The notes: a model not told the origin generated them from the sequence alone. A stretch of 8,169 nt of DNA from Fidelibacterota bacterium (GCA_030655795.1 JAUSPJ010000018.1:1-8169), one strand, 5' to 3'; positions 1-7,183 are shown, counted from the first letter of the stretch. A program made the numbers and translations.

Positions 1-25
1 TGGCGATACTGTTATAATTAGTAGT

Positions 26-730
26 TTGAATATATACTCCTGTCAATTGAAATTTTTCCGGCACTTTCCCCTGCTAATCATCTTTATCTCTATTCTGCAT
101 GCCGCCGACACACCTCAAATATTTCACCAGACGCCAGAAAAACTATACTATGATCAATTTGGCTGGATACACTGCGTGGTCGATCCCGGTAGTTACCAAT
201 TAATCGACGTTAGCATATTTATCAAAGACGACGTCAAAAATCTGTATACAGAATATCCGATGGTAAATGACAACGGCGTTTACACCTTTCAGCTGATTCC
301 GGAAATGGTTCTAACGGATTCATTTATCTATTTCATTACGGCAGAGTTCAGCGGTTTTTCACTCCTGGCTTTTCCCGAAGAAAACCCAAAAATCAATCCG
401 GTTATTGTCCCCATCATTCAGGAAAAACGGTCGGCAAAAGTTATAGCCGTGCAGGATGTCGCCAAGTTGTTCTGCGATCTTGGGCGTAATATTGGCAATA
501 TTCAAAACGTTACAATTTACACCCGGTATGGTCAATCCGGGCGGTTTAACCCTGAACCGATGATTTTTAATAAAGGACGTTTTCAGTATACCGTCCGTGA
601 AACTTCTGATAAGAATTCAAAATTGTACTATTACATCGTAATCCTCTTCGATGATCAAACGACCCTGTCCTGTCCGTCCGATGAATTTGACAGAAATCCC
701 GACTACCGTATCCTGAATGGCAGACGATAA
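26..730 (+). CDS. Secreted protein of unknown function with two similar Ig-like modules
   Basis: I do not recognise this protein. An N-terminal signal peptide is visible: basic KFFRH, then a hydrophobic run PLLIIFISIL, then a likely cleavage after HAA (around residue 27). The rest looks like two related beta-rich modules. Each has a V-S/T-I strand pair (DVSIFIKD near 61, NVTIYTRY near 161), a P-M turn (PMV at 78, PMI at 178), a Y/F-rich strand (GVYTFQL, GRFQYTV), an aromatic strand (SFIYFITAEF, KLYYYIVILF) and a closing P-x-x-x-N-P-type loop. This layout is typical of Ig/Fn3-like modules in secreted proteins, so a periplasmic or surface role is inferred. The start is uncertain. The frame is open to the left edge of the window, TTG at 26 and TTG at 47 (giving MKFFRHF) both fit the signal peptide, and neither has a clear Shine-Dalgarno sequence. 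A true start upstream of the window is possible. Stop is TAA. Confidence 0.7.
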   Translation: MNIYSCQLKFFRHFPLLIIFISILHAADTPQIFHQTPEKLYYDQFGWIHCVVDPGSYQLIDVSIFIKDDVKNLYTEYPMVNDNGVYTFQLIPEMVLTDSFIYFITAEFSGFSLLAFPEENPKINPVIVPIIQEKRSAKVIAVQDVAKLFCDLGRNIGNIQNVTIYTRYGQSGRFNPEPMIFNKGRFQYTVRETSDKNSKLYYYIVILFDDQTTLSCPSDEFDRNPDYRILNGRR

Positions 731-758
731 CAATTATTTCAATTTCTCTGATAATTAT

Positions 759-787
759 TTGAGATAATTTTATTTAAGCCGTATATT
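759..787 (+). promoter_or_regulatory. Putative sigma70-like promoter for the nfeD-slipin operon
   Basis: TTGAGA at 759-764 and TATATT at 782-787 are separated by exactly 17 bases. Each hexamer differs from the TTGACA/TATAAT consensus at one position. It lies in the AT-rich gap before the operon. A start site about seven bases downstream would leave only a short leader containing the Shine-Dalgarno AAGGA at 793-797. AT-rich DNA produces such matches by chance, and some FCB bacteria use a different promoter consensus, so this is tentative. Confidence 0.4.
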
Positions 788-805
788 CCGTTAAGGAAAG
801 CAAAT

Positions 806-2149
806 ATGAAAAGGAAATTAATTTCTGCCCTGTTTTTGATGTTTTTACTGGCGACATCCTTAATCGCCGCCAATGACGGCATCACCCAACAAAAAGAAAT
901 ATGGGTCCTGGAGCTGGATGGCGTTATTAATCCGGTTGCGGCTTCCTATATCGGTAATAATATCCGCGACGCCGAAAAGGCCAATGCGGAATGCCTGATC
1001 CTGAAAATGGATACACCCGGCGGTCTGATGATATCCATGCGTGACATTATCAAAGATATCCTCAATTCAAAAGTCCCGGTTGCCGTCTATATAAGTCCCC
1101 GAGGCGCCCAGTCTGCTTCGGCCGGCGTTTTTATTACTGTTTCCGCACATTTTGCCGCAATGGCGCCTGGCACAAATATCGGGGCGGCGCACCCGGTTAC
1201 CCTGGGCGGCGGCGGTAGTCCTTTCGGTGGCGGTAAACCAGATTCCGCCAGCACCGAAGCCATGATGGAAAAGGTAACCAACGATGCTGTTGCTCAGATC
1301 CGCAGTCTTGCCCATGAACGCGGCCGCAACGAAAAATGGGTCGAGGAAGCCGTCCGGAAAAGTGTTTCCATTACCGAGACCGAAGCAGTTGAGATGAATG
1401 TGGTTGATCTCGTCGCTAAAGATCTGGATGAATTCATTGAATATCTCGATAAAAAAGTCGCCAAACTCCCATCAGGCAATAAAACTTTATCCACCCATAA
1501 TGCCAGAATAATTATTCAACCGATGGGCTTCCATCGCAAAATATTAGATGTTATCAGCAACCCGAATATTGCCTATTTATTGATGATCCTGGGCTTTTAC
1601 GGACTCTTTTTTGAAATCCGCAGCCCAGGCGCTATTTTCCCCGGTGTTCTGGGCGTTATTTTTCTAATTCTGGCATTTTTCGCCTTTCAGGTTCTGCCGA
1701 TCAATTATGCCGGTCTGGCGCTGATTATCATTGCAATAATTTTATTTATTCTCGAAATCAGCATTACCAGTTACGGACTTCTAACAATTGGAGGATTAAT
1801 ATCAATGATACTCGGATCCATGATGCTGTTTGACGTCAGTGAAGCGCCAAAAGAATTGTATTCTGTTTCACTGTCAGTCATTATTCCCGTTGTCATTTGT
1901 ACAGTGCTCTTTTTTGTAGTTGCACTGTCCTATGCAGCCAAAGCCCATAAAAACAAGCCGACCACCGGTATGGAAGGTATTGTCGGTGAAATGGGCCGGG
2001 CAATCACTGAAATTGGCAATTCCGGAACTGTGGAGGTCCATGGTGAAATCTGGAAAGCCACAGCGCTTGAGCCAATTTCCAAAAATGCTCAAATCACCGT
2101 CACTGCTGTTAATCATATGCTATTGACTGTCGAAGAATTTAAATCATAA
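806..2149 (+). CDS. nfeD: NfeD-family membrane-bound serine protease (ClpP class, long form)
   Basis: This is a full-length (447 aa) long-form NfeD protein. Residues 1-21 form a signal peptide or N-terminal anchor. Residues 31-225 are a ClpP/SppA-like protease domain with D-T-P-G-G at 69-73, the nucleophile motif SASAG with Ser105, and Lys156 in EKVTND. This matches the Ser-Lys dyad established for the Pyrococcus homologue PH1510. A glycine-rich loop (134-143) lies between them. Residues about 256-376 contain four to five hydrophobic membrane segments. Residues 386-444 form the C-terminal NfeD OB-fold-like domain (GMEGIVGEMG onward). The protease domain is expected outside the cytoplasm, cutting membrane-associated substrates. 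The start is supported by AAGGA at 793-797, eight bases ahead of ATG. A slipin gene follows after 19 bases, the conserved nfeD-stomatin operon arrangement, which makes the slipin the likely partner or substrate. Confidence 0.93.
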   Translation: MKRKLISALFLMFLLATSLIAANDGITQQKEIWVLELDGVINPVAASYIGNNIRDAEKANAECLILKMDTPGGLMISMRDIIKDILNSKVPVAVYISPRGAQSASAGVFITVSAHFAAMAPGTNIGAAHPVTLGGGGSPFGGGKPDSASTEAMMEKVTNDAVAQIRSLAHERGRNEKWVEEAVRKSVSITETEAVEMNVVDLVAKDLDEFIEYLDKKVAKLPSGNKTLSTHNARIIIQPMGFHRKILDVISNPNIAYLLMILGFYGLFFEIRSPGAIFPGVLGVIFLILAFFAFQVLPINYAGLALIIIAIILFILEISITSYGLLTIGGLISMILGSMMLFDVSEAPKELYSVSLSVIIPVVICTVLFFVVALSYAAKAHKNKPTTGMEGIVGEMGRAITEIGNSGTVEVHGEIWKATALEPISKNAQITVTAVNHMLLTVEEFKS

Positions 2150-2168
2150 ACAAAAGAAGGAGAATCTT

Positions 2169-2942
2169 ATGCAATTACCATTAATATCAATTATTGTGCT
2201 GGCACTCTTCCTCTTATCCAGCATGATTCGGGTACTGAAAGAATATGAACGAGGAGTCATTTTTCGTTTAGGCCGGATCATTGACGCCAAAGGGCCGGGT
2301 TTGATCCTGTTGATTCCGGTCATCGATAAGATGGTCAAAGTCAGTCTGCGAACCGTCGTTCACGACGTACCGTCCCAGGACATTATCACCAAAGACAACG
2401 TATCGGTCAAAGTCAACGCCGTTGTTTATTTCCGGGTCATGGATCCCACAAAAGCGATCGTGGAAGTCGAGGATTTTTTCGAGGCCACATCTCAACTCGC
2501 CCAGACCACCCTGCGCAGTATTCTGGGTGCAGCGGAACTTGATGATCTGCTTTCCAGTCGTGAAAAAATTAATCTCGATTTGCAGGCCATTCTGGACAAA
2601 CACACCGATCCATGGGGCATTAAAGTCTCCCAGGTCGAAATCAAACACGTCGATCTGCCCACCGAAATGCAGCGCGCCATGGCCAAACAGGCCGAAGCCG
2701 AACGTGAACGCCGGGCCAAAATCATCAACGCCGAAGGTGAATTCCAGGCCTCGGCGAAATTGCTGGAGGCCGGCGAAATACTATCCAAACAGCCAATTAC
2801 CCTGCAGCTGCGTTATTTACAGACCTTGCGCGAGGTCGCTACGGAAAATAATTCTACAATCATTTTTCCGCTGCCTATTGACCTTTTTAAACCGTTTTTG
2901 AAACTGGCAGAATTAGCCAAACTCGAGGATAAGACCGAATAG
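2169..2942 (+). CDS. Slipin (stomatin-like SPFH/band 7 membrane protein)
   Basis: A 257-aa protein of normal length for prokaryotic slipins. Residues 3-20 form an N-terminal hydrophobic hairpin or anchor. Residues 21 to about 195 are the SPFH domain, opening with the characteristic EYERGVIFRLGR and containing PGL, DVPSQ and the TLRSILG stretch. Residues 165-203 are an Ala/Glu/Arg-rich coiled coil (KQAEAERERRAKII) used in oligomer formation. A C-terminal hydrophobic segment, STIIFPLPIDLF at 229-240, follows. In Pyrococcus the NfeD-type protease cuts its operon-partner stomatin in a C-terminal hydrophobic region, so this segment is the probable site here; that is inference by homology. A strong Shine-Dalgarno AAGGAG at 2157-2162 sits six bases before ATG. 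The gene is co-transcribed with nfeD (19-base gap) and a strong terminator follows. Likely role: membrane microdomain organisation or membrane-protein quality control. Confidence 0.93.
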   Translation: MQLPLISIIVLALFLLSSMIRVLKEYERGVIFRLGRIIDAKGPGLILLIPVIDKMVKVSLRTVVHDVPSQDIITKDNVSVKVNAVVYFRVMDPTKAIVEVEDFFEATSQLAQTTLRSILGAAELDDLLSSREKINLDLQAILDKHTDPWGIKVSQVEIKHVDLPTEMQRAMAKQAEAERERRAKIINAEGEFQASAKLLEAGEILSKQPITLQLRYLQTLREVATENNSTIIFPLPIDLFKPFLKLAELAKLEDKTE

Positions 2943-2977
2943 GTCATCCCGCATTTTACAGAATACCCAAACCTCTC

Positions 2978-3008
2978 CAGCCCCGGAATCTATCCGGGGC
3001 TGTTTTTT
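2978..3008 (+). terminator. Intrinsic (Rho-independent) terminator of the nfeD-slipin operon
   Basis: A perfect 9-bp GC-rich stem, CAGCCCCGG (2978-2986) with CCGGGGCTG (2994-3002), encloses a 7-base loop and is followed at once by six T residues (3003-3008). It lies 35 bases after the slipin stop and before ligA, so it ends the two-gene operon and separates it from ligA. Confidence 0.92.
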
Positions 3009-3044
3009 CTTAACCTTTTTACAAACAATCCTTAAATTCACACC

Positions 3045-5051
3045 ATGGACTTATTCCGACAACGTATCACCGAACTCCGCAAACAAATCAACGAAGCCAA
3101 CTACAGCTACTACGTTTTAGACAATCCCACGATCAGCGACGCCGAATATGACCGGCTGATGCGGGAACTTCAGAATCTGGAAGAAAGTAACCCGGAGCTG
3201 AAAACTTCCGATTCACCCACGCAACGTGTCGGTGCGAACCCATTGACGGAATTTGGGACAATCACTCACCGGGTTCCGCTGCTCAGTCTTGACAATGCCA
3301 TGAGCAAGGCCGAGCTAACCGAGTTTATCAAGCGGGTTCAAAAAGCTTTACCGGAAAAAAATGTGGAATTTGTGGCAGAACCGAAGATCGATGGGCTGGC
3401 GGTGGAGCTGGTTTATGAAAATGGTTTATTCGTAAAAGGTTCGACCCGCGGTGACGGTATTACCGGTGAAGAAATTACCCAAAATCTGAAAACCATCCGC
3501 TCGATTCCGCTTAGACTCAACGACGATAAGATTCCGGCCCCCGCACTTCTTGAAGTTCGCGGCGAGGTTTATATGGACCGCCGGGATTTTGAAAAACTGA
3601 ACGAGCAGCAGTTATCGGCGAGTAAACCCGCTTTCGCCAATCCCCGGAATTCCGCGGCCGGTTCCCTCCGCCAACTGGATTCCCGTATCACGGCCAGGCG
3701 CCCACTGAATATCTGGTGTTATTCACTCGGAGCGTGTAAAGGTATCGCATTCGATTCGCACTATGAATTTCTGGAAATCCTTCCGAAATGGGGATTTCGG
3801 GTTAATCCGCTGATTCAGCTGTGTAAATCAACCGATGAACTGCTGGAATATTATCGACACATTGAAGAAATACGGGATTCAATATCCTACGATATAGACG
3901 GCGTGGTTTTCAAAGTAAATTCCATTATCCAACAGGAAGAGCTGGGCATTAAATCCCGCAGCCCGCGCTGGGCGATTGCCGGAAAATTCAAAGCCCAACA
4001 GGAAATTACTCAAATATTGGAAATCGAAGCCAGTGTCGGCCGCACCGGTGCAATTACACCGGTTGCCCACCTTGCACCGGTCAATGTGGGCGGAGTAGTA
4101 GTCTCCAACGCTACGCTGCATAACCAGGATGAAATTGACCGGAAAGATATCCGGTTGGGTGACTGGGTTGTCATCCAGCGGGCGGGTGATGTTATTCCAC
4201 AGGTCGTCAAAGTCATCACCGAGCGACGTGACGGAACTGAACAGAAGTATCAAATTCCCGATGAATGCCCGTTTTGCGGCTGCCATGTGATTCGTCCGGA
4301 GGGTGAAGCAAAACACCGTTGTCAGAATATCAATTGCCCGGCCCAACTAAAAGGCAGCATTCAGCATTTCGTCTCCAAGCGGGCCATAAATATTGACGGA
4401 CTAGGCGATAAACTCATCGAGCAGATGGTGGATTCCGGGTTAATTAAGAACGTTGCTGATCTCTATTTTCTAAAAGCAGAGCAGATTGCCGCTCTTGAAC
4501 GAATGGCAAAGAAATCCGCACAGAATGTCATCGATGCTATTGAAAACAGTCGTCGCACTACTTTGGCTCGCCTGATACATGCGCTCGGAATCCGCAATGT
4601 CGGCGAACATATAGGGAAACTGCTGGAGCGACATTTCGGTAATCTGGACAAATTAATAAGCGCTTCGTTTGATGAATTAAATAACATTGAGGGCGTGGGT
4701 CCGATCGTAGCGCAGTCCATCATTGACTTTTTCAACGAACAAAAAAATCGTCAGACAATTGACCGACTGATTGAGGGTGGAGTTGCTATTCAAACAACGA
4801 AAGTTGCAGATTTCGGCCAATTACCGTTAGCCGGAAAAACCTTCGTTTTCACCGGCACACTGACAAAATTCACGCGGGATGAAGCCAAAGAGATGGTCGA
4901 GAAACTCGGCGGCAAGGCTTCCTCGTCCGTCAGTAAAAATACCGATTATGTTGTCATTGGTGAAAACGCCGGCTCCAAGGCAGACAAGGCGAAGAATTTG
5001 GCTGTCGTAATTCTTACCGAGTCTGATTTTCTAAAATTAATTGAATCCTAA
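3045..5051 (+). CDS. ligA: NAD+-dependent DNA ligase LigA
   Basis: A complete 668-aa bacterial DNA ligase that seals nicks in duplex DNA using NAD+, needed for Okazaki-fragment joining and repair. Domain order is canonical. Residues 1-70 form domain Ia, which binds the NMN half (YSYYVLDNPTISDAEYD). The adenylation domain carries the AMP-accepting Lys114 in the motif EPKIDG, plus TRGDG (134-138) and the later nucleotidyltransferase motifs DGVVFK (285-290) and GKFKA (313-317). Then come the OB fold (about 320-400, VGRTGAITPVA), a four-cysteine zinc finger (Cys408, 411, 426, 431), helix-hairpin-helix repeats (about 440-580, with GLGDK, GIRNVG, IEGVG) and a C-terminal BRCT domain (about 590-668). 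The start at ATG 3045 has no Shine-Dalgarno sequence, but MDLFRQRITEL matches a normal LigA N-terminus. The gene is transcribed separately from the upstream operon. Every Trp codon in it is TGG, which bears on the TGA question in the next gene. Confidence 0.98.
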   Translation: MDLFRQRITELRKQINEANYSYYVLDNPTISDAEYDRLMRELQNLEESNPELKTSDSPTQRVGANPLTEFGTITHRVPLLSLDNAMSKAELTEFIKRVQKALPEKNVEFVAEPKIDGLAVELVYENGLFVKGSTRGDGITGEEITQNLKTIRSIPLRLNDDKIPAPALLEVRGEVYMDRRDFEKLNEQQLSASKPAFANPRNSAAGSLRQLDSRITARRPLNIWCYSLGACKGIAFDSHYEFLEILPKWGFRVNPLIQLCKSTDELLEYYRHIEEIRDSISYDIDGVVFKVNSIIQQEELGIKSRSPRWAIAGKFKAQQEITQILEIEASVGRTGAITPVAHLAPVNVGGVVVSNATLHNQDEIDRKDIRLGDWVVIQRAGDVIPQVVKVITERRDGTEQKYQIPDECPFCGCHVIRPEGEAKHRCQNINCPAQLKGSIQHFVSKRAINIDGLGDKLIEQMVDSGLIKNVADLYFLKAEQIAALERMAKKSAQNVIDAIENSRRTTLARLIHALGIRNVGEHIGKLLERHFGNLDKLISASFDELNNIEGVGPIVAQSIIDFFNEQKNRQTIDRLIEGGVAIQTTKVADFGQLPLAGKTFVFTGTLTKFTRDEAKEMVEKLGGKASSSVSKNTDYVVIGENAGSKADKAKNLAVVILTESDFLKLIES

Positions 5052-5162
5052 TATAACTCTCTTAACTTATCCCTAATTATTTTACCAAATTCAATAAAAG
5101 AAGGCCTTTGGGCAGGAAATATTTTAGTGAATGTTTGATACCTGAATAGTTACGAATATTTT

Positions 5163-6581
5163 ATGAATACTAAATTCGAATCAACAGCTAGCAGAATTAT
5201 TACACTTATAATATTTTTCTTCTCCTTTTATATCCTTTTTCAACAGCCGCTTTTTGCATCCTCCTACCCTGACCAGCATTTTATCATCACCGGAGCCGAC
5301 AGTCTGCTGCGGGATGCTGAAGCGATCTATAATATCATCATCAGTGCCGACGGTAATAGTTTACAACTGCCGGATTCGGTTCTGTCCGGCTATATCATTT
5401 TACGTCCGCAACACTCGGACGAACCGTTTAATCGAGGATTACCATCCTGGAATGGTACTGCGCCAGATCAGCAATCGTCCTTCAAAGTACAGATGCGGTT
5501 TCGTTACGGTTCCGGGTGGTCAGCCTGGCTGACAGCCGGTTATTGAAAAAACAATATCTGGTCCAGTTACGGCAGCACCAGCTTCAGCGACGGGTATATT
5601 GATATCGATTATGTAAAGATGTACAGTTATAAAAGCGACTGGCAGTTTAAAATTATTCTCGAACGTAAAAGCACGGATTATTCTTCTCCGACGATTCGGA
5701 CGCTGAGTTTTTTTGTGAGTGATACCCGGACGACTGACCAGGTCAACCATACAAACCTGTTAAATGATAATCCGGAAGAGATATTCATTCCCACGACCCA
5801 CTTATACCAGTACGATCTGGACCCCGATATCGGTGGCAGTATCTGTTCGCCTACTACTGTGTCAATGATTTTAATCAGTTACGGAATCGATGTTGAGCCT
5901 GTTCCCTTTGCCAGAGATACCAAAGATCCCTACTGGGGACTTTTCGGCGTGTGGCCGCGAGTCGTTCAGAATGCCTCGGAATATAGAGTCAGGGGTTATG
6001 TGAACCGGTACCGTTCCTGGAGTCAGGCCCGGGAAGTCCTGGCCAATGGCGGCCGGATTGCCATATCCGTAGGGCAACCGCTTTACTCCGGGCATCTGAT
6101 GATGCTGGCCGGTTTTGATGAAAACGGTAATCCTCTCGTTCATGATCCCGCCAAAAGATATGGATACAGATACAAATTCGATAAAGCCGAACTGGATTCA
6201 TCCTGGTTTGATAAAGGTGGCATCTCGTATACCTTTTATTTAATTGATACCGTCTCAACAGTTATCGAATCCACCCCACTAAATCACAAATCTCTGCCGC
6301 AATCATATCGTGTAATCACCAATTATCCTAATCCGTTTAACAATACAACACGCATTTTATTCCGGGTGGAAAAAACCGGGAATATTGACCTGTCTGTTTT
6401 CAATATTAATGGTGATAAGCTTATTACATTAACGAATAAAAATTACTCACCGGGAGAATACATCCTTCAATGGGATGGTACGGATAAACATGGTCGTGTA
6501 TTGGGTTCGGGAATTTATTTCGTTGTACTTAAAACCGAATCCGGCAACAGTTTTTGTTCAACCATGCATTTTGTAAAGTAG
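5163..6581 (+). pseudogene. Secreted C39-like cysteine peptidase with C-terminal sorting-type domain, interrupted by in-frame TGA
   Basis: A single reading frame of 473 codons is broken only by TGA at codon 128 (5544-5546); the next Met in frame is at 5619. The first part has a signal peptide (hydrophobic LIIFFFSFYILF, cleavage likely after PLFA, residue 35) and the start of a beta domain containing SGYIILRP and WSAWLTAGY. The domain continues after the TGA as KNNIWSSYG, so both parts belong together and Trp fits at the break. Downstream is a C39_2-like papain-fold domain with probable catalytic Cys228 (SICSPTT), His311 (SGHLMML) and Asp328 (VHDPA), all intact. Residues about 388-472 form a FlgD/T9SS-type C-terminal domain (YPNPFNNTT ... 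GSGIYFVVL). Expected role: secreted or surface-attached peptidase or transglutaminase-like enzyme; substrate unknown. There is no Shine-Dalgarno sequence at ATG 5163. The internal ATG 5619 also lacks one and would remove the signal peptide, so the downstream part alone is unlikely to be a working secreted protein. Alternatives are a sequencing error or readthrough. Confidence 0.8.
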
Positions 6582-6586
6582 CATTT

Positions 6587-6768
6587 TCAACTCATCGCCT
6601 GCCAGTGATGATCTATCTGCTGTTTAACTGTTAAAACGATAGCGCCCCGGTTGTCTGCATAATCGGTTGACCTTTTCAGAACATCATAATCGTGGGCCTA
6701 CTGCGAACCACGTATTTCGCCGCCAGATCCTGTTTTTTATCCACATTAACTTTCACAGTTGCCAAAAG
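6587..6768 (-). pseudogene. Remnant of a thioredoxin gene (3' half, degraded)
   Basis: Read on the - strand from 6768, the frame gives KVNVDKKQDLAAKYVVRS followed by RPTIMMF, then stop TGA, then KGQPIMQTTGALS. This is the second half of a thioredoxin fold: the VNVD strand, the A-x-K-Y-x-V helix, the cis-proline strand (R-P-T) and the F-x-x-G turn. Further on, TAA interrupts after GALSF, and a one-base shift then restores the C-terminal helix as QIDHHWQAMS, ending with TGA at 6587-6589. The active-site half (WCGPC region) is missing: at 6769 the sequence changes to the 71-bp repeat. Two stops, a frameshift and the 5' truncation make it a dead gene. It is too short and broken to appear as an ORF. 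Confidence 0.78.
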
Positions 6769-6839
6769 CACTGCTGTCTCCTGATGGTAAGTCCTAAGAT
6801 ATCTGCATGGTGGAAACCTAACAGACAAGTCGGGACAAT
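6769..6839. repeat. 71-bp direct repeat, copy 1
   Basis: Positions 6769-6839 are identical, base for base, to 7087-7157. The unit runs from CACTGCTGTCTCCTG to CAAGTCGGGACAAT and contains the palindrome AGATATCT. Copy 1 begins exactly where the thioredoxin remnant loses its homology, so it marks a junction. I recognise no gene in it. Short complementary ends (TGTCT near the left, AGACA near the right) could form a weak stem. It is probably a dispersed non-coding or mobile-element-derived repeat. Confidence 0.9.
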
Positions 6840-7019
6840 TCTATTCTTAGTCTGATTTATACTCCAATTTCAAATTTCAAATTTCAAATTACATCTTTGT
6901 TTCAATTCTACTCTTAGTTTGATTTATACTCCAATTTCAAATTTCAAATTTCAAATTTCATCTTCGTTTCAATTCTGTCGAAGACATCTCTTCGAGATAC
7001 TCTTAGTCTGATTTATACT
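6836..7019. repeat. Tandem 67-bp units with AATTTCA heptamers (two full, one partial copy)
   Basis: Unit A is 6836-6902 and unit B 6903-6969, nearly identical: CAATTCT, then a segment ending TGATTTATACT, then a run of the 7-base repeat AATTTCA, then ATCTT-GTTT. A third, partial unit starts at 6970 with CAATTCT and resumes at 6999 with ACTCTTAGTCTG up to 7019; between these lies a 22-nt palindromic insert. After 7019 the sequence leaves the unit with TTTATTGG/TTTATTAG motifs. The region is AT-rich, with no coding signal. It resembles unstable intergenic tandem repeats. Confidence 0.88.
6977..6998. repeat. 22-nt palindromic insert in the third tandem unit
   Basis: Compared with units A and B, the third unit carries 22 extra bases exactly between CAATTCT and ACTCTTAG. 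The insert is G, a 7-bp arm TCGAAGA, loop CATC, arm TCTTCGA, then GAT. The arms are perfectly complementary (6978-6984 with 6989-6995). A 16-nt palindrome in the nearby transposase gene has the same outer bases. Confidence 0.8.
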
Positions 7020-7086
7020 GGTTTATTGGTTCAATAGTTTATTAGAAATCAGTTTTGCCAAAGGCATCCCGACCTCTTCCCGAAAT
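7020..7086. other. Non-coding spacer between tandem units and 71-bp repeat copy 2
   Basis: No gene is seen. The first part has the related motifs GTTTATTGG and GTTTATTAG. The stretch CAGTTTTGCCAAAGGCA (7050-7066) resembles CAGTTGCCAAAAGCA, which stands just before copy 1, so the two repeat copies share an imperfect left extension. Copy 2 then has about 20 extra bases with TCCCGAC (7067-7073), the exact complement of GTCGGGA at 7147-7153 near the end of the repeat. Confidence 0.5.
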
Positions 7087-7157
7087 CACTGCTGTCTCCT
7101 GATGGTAAGTCCTAAGATATCTGCATGGTGGAAACCTAACAGACAAGTCGGGACAAT
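7087..7157. repeat. 71-bp direct repeat, copy 2
   Basis: Identical over all 71 bases to 6769-6839; the two starts are 318 bases apart. It ends four bases before the probable terminus of the insertion sequence at 7162. Perfect identity next to decayed sequence points to a recent duplication or to repeated insertion of one element. Confidence 0.9.
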
Positions 7158-7161
7158 ATGG

Positions 7162-7183
7162 TGTACCCCATTGTTTGGACAGT
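7162..7183. repeat. Probable terminal inverted repeat of the IS (right end)
   Basis: TGTACCCC followed by ATTGTTTGGACAGT starts with the TG dinucleotide usual for IS3-family ends and resembles IS150-type ends. It is about 30 bases from the orfB stop and four bases from the 71-bp repeat. The exact boundary is inferred, since the partner end is outside the window. Confidence 0.6.

Noticed and set aside
13..18. TATAAT as the promoter -10 of the first gene
   Set aside because: The -35 region is outside the window, and the reading frame is open through this point, so it cannot be judged.
753..769. AATTAT/ATAATT hairpin after the first gene as a terminator
   Set aside because: The stem has only A-T pairs and overlaps the putative -35 box; it is too weak to call a terminator.
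5135..5162. Promoter TTGATA-N16-TATTTT before the peptidase gene
   Set aside because: The -10-like hexamer abuts the ATG, so transcription would start inside the gene; probably chance in AT-rich DNA.
5544..5546. UGA reassigned to tryptophan across the genome
   Set aside because: Trp is encoded by TGG throughout ligA and the other genes with no further in-frame TGA in intact genes, and the thioredoxin remnant ends its family-typical C-terminus with TGA. A single event is more likely.
5544..5600. Selenocysteine codon with a downstream SECIS hairpin
   Set aside because: Only a weak 5-bp stem (CTGGT/ACCAG) lies downstream, the position suits Trp rather than a redox-active residue, and the probable catalytic Cys is elsewhere (residue 228).
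6667..6855. 62-aa + strand open reading frame
   Set aside because: It runs antisense to the thioredoxin remnant and through the 71-bp repeat, with no ribosome binding site or family resemblance.
6836..7019. CRISPR array
   Set aside because: The 67-bp units are adjacent and nearly identical, with no unique spacers, and consist of AATTTCA-type simple repeats; no cas genes are present.
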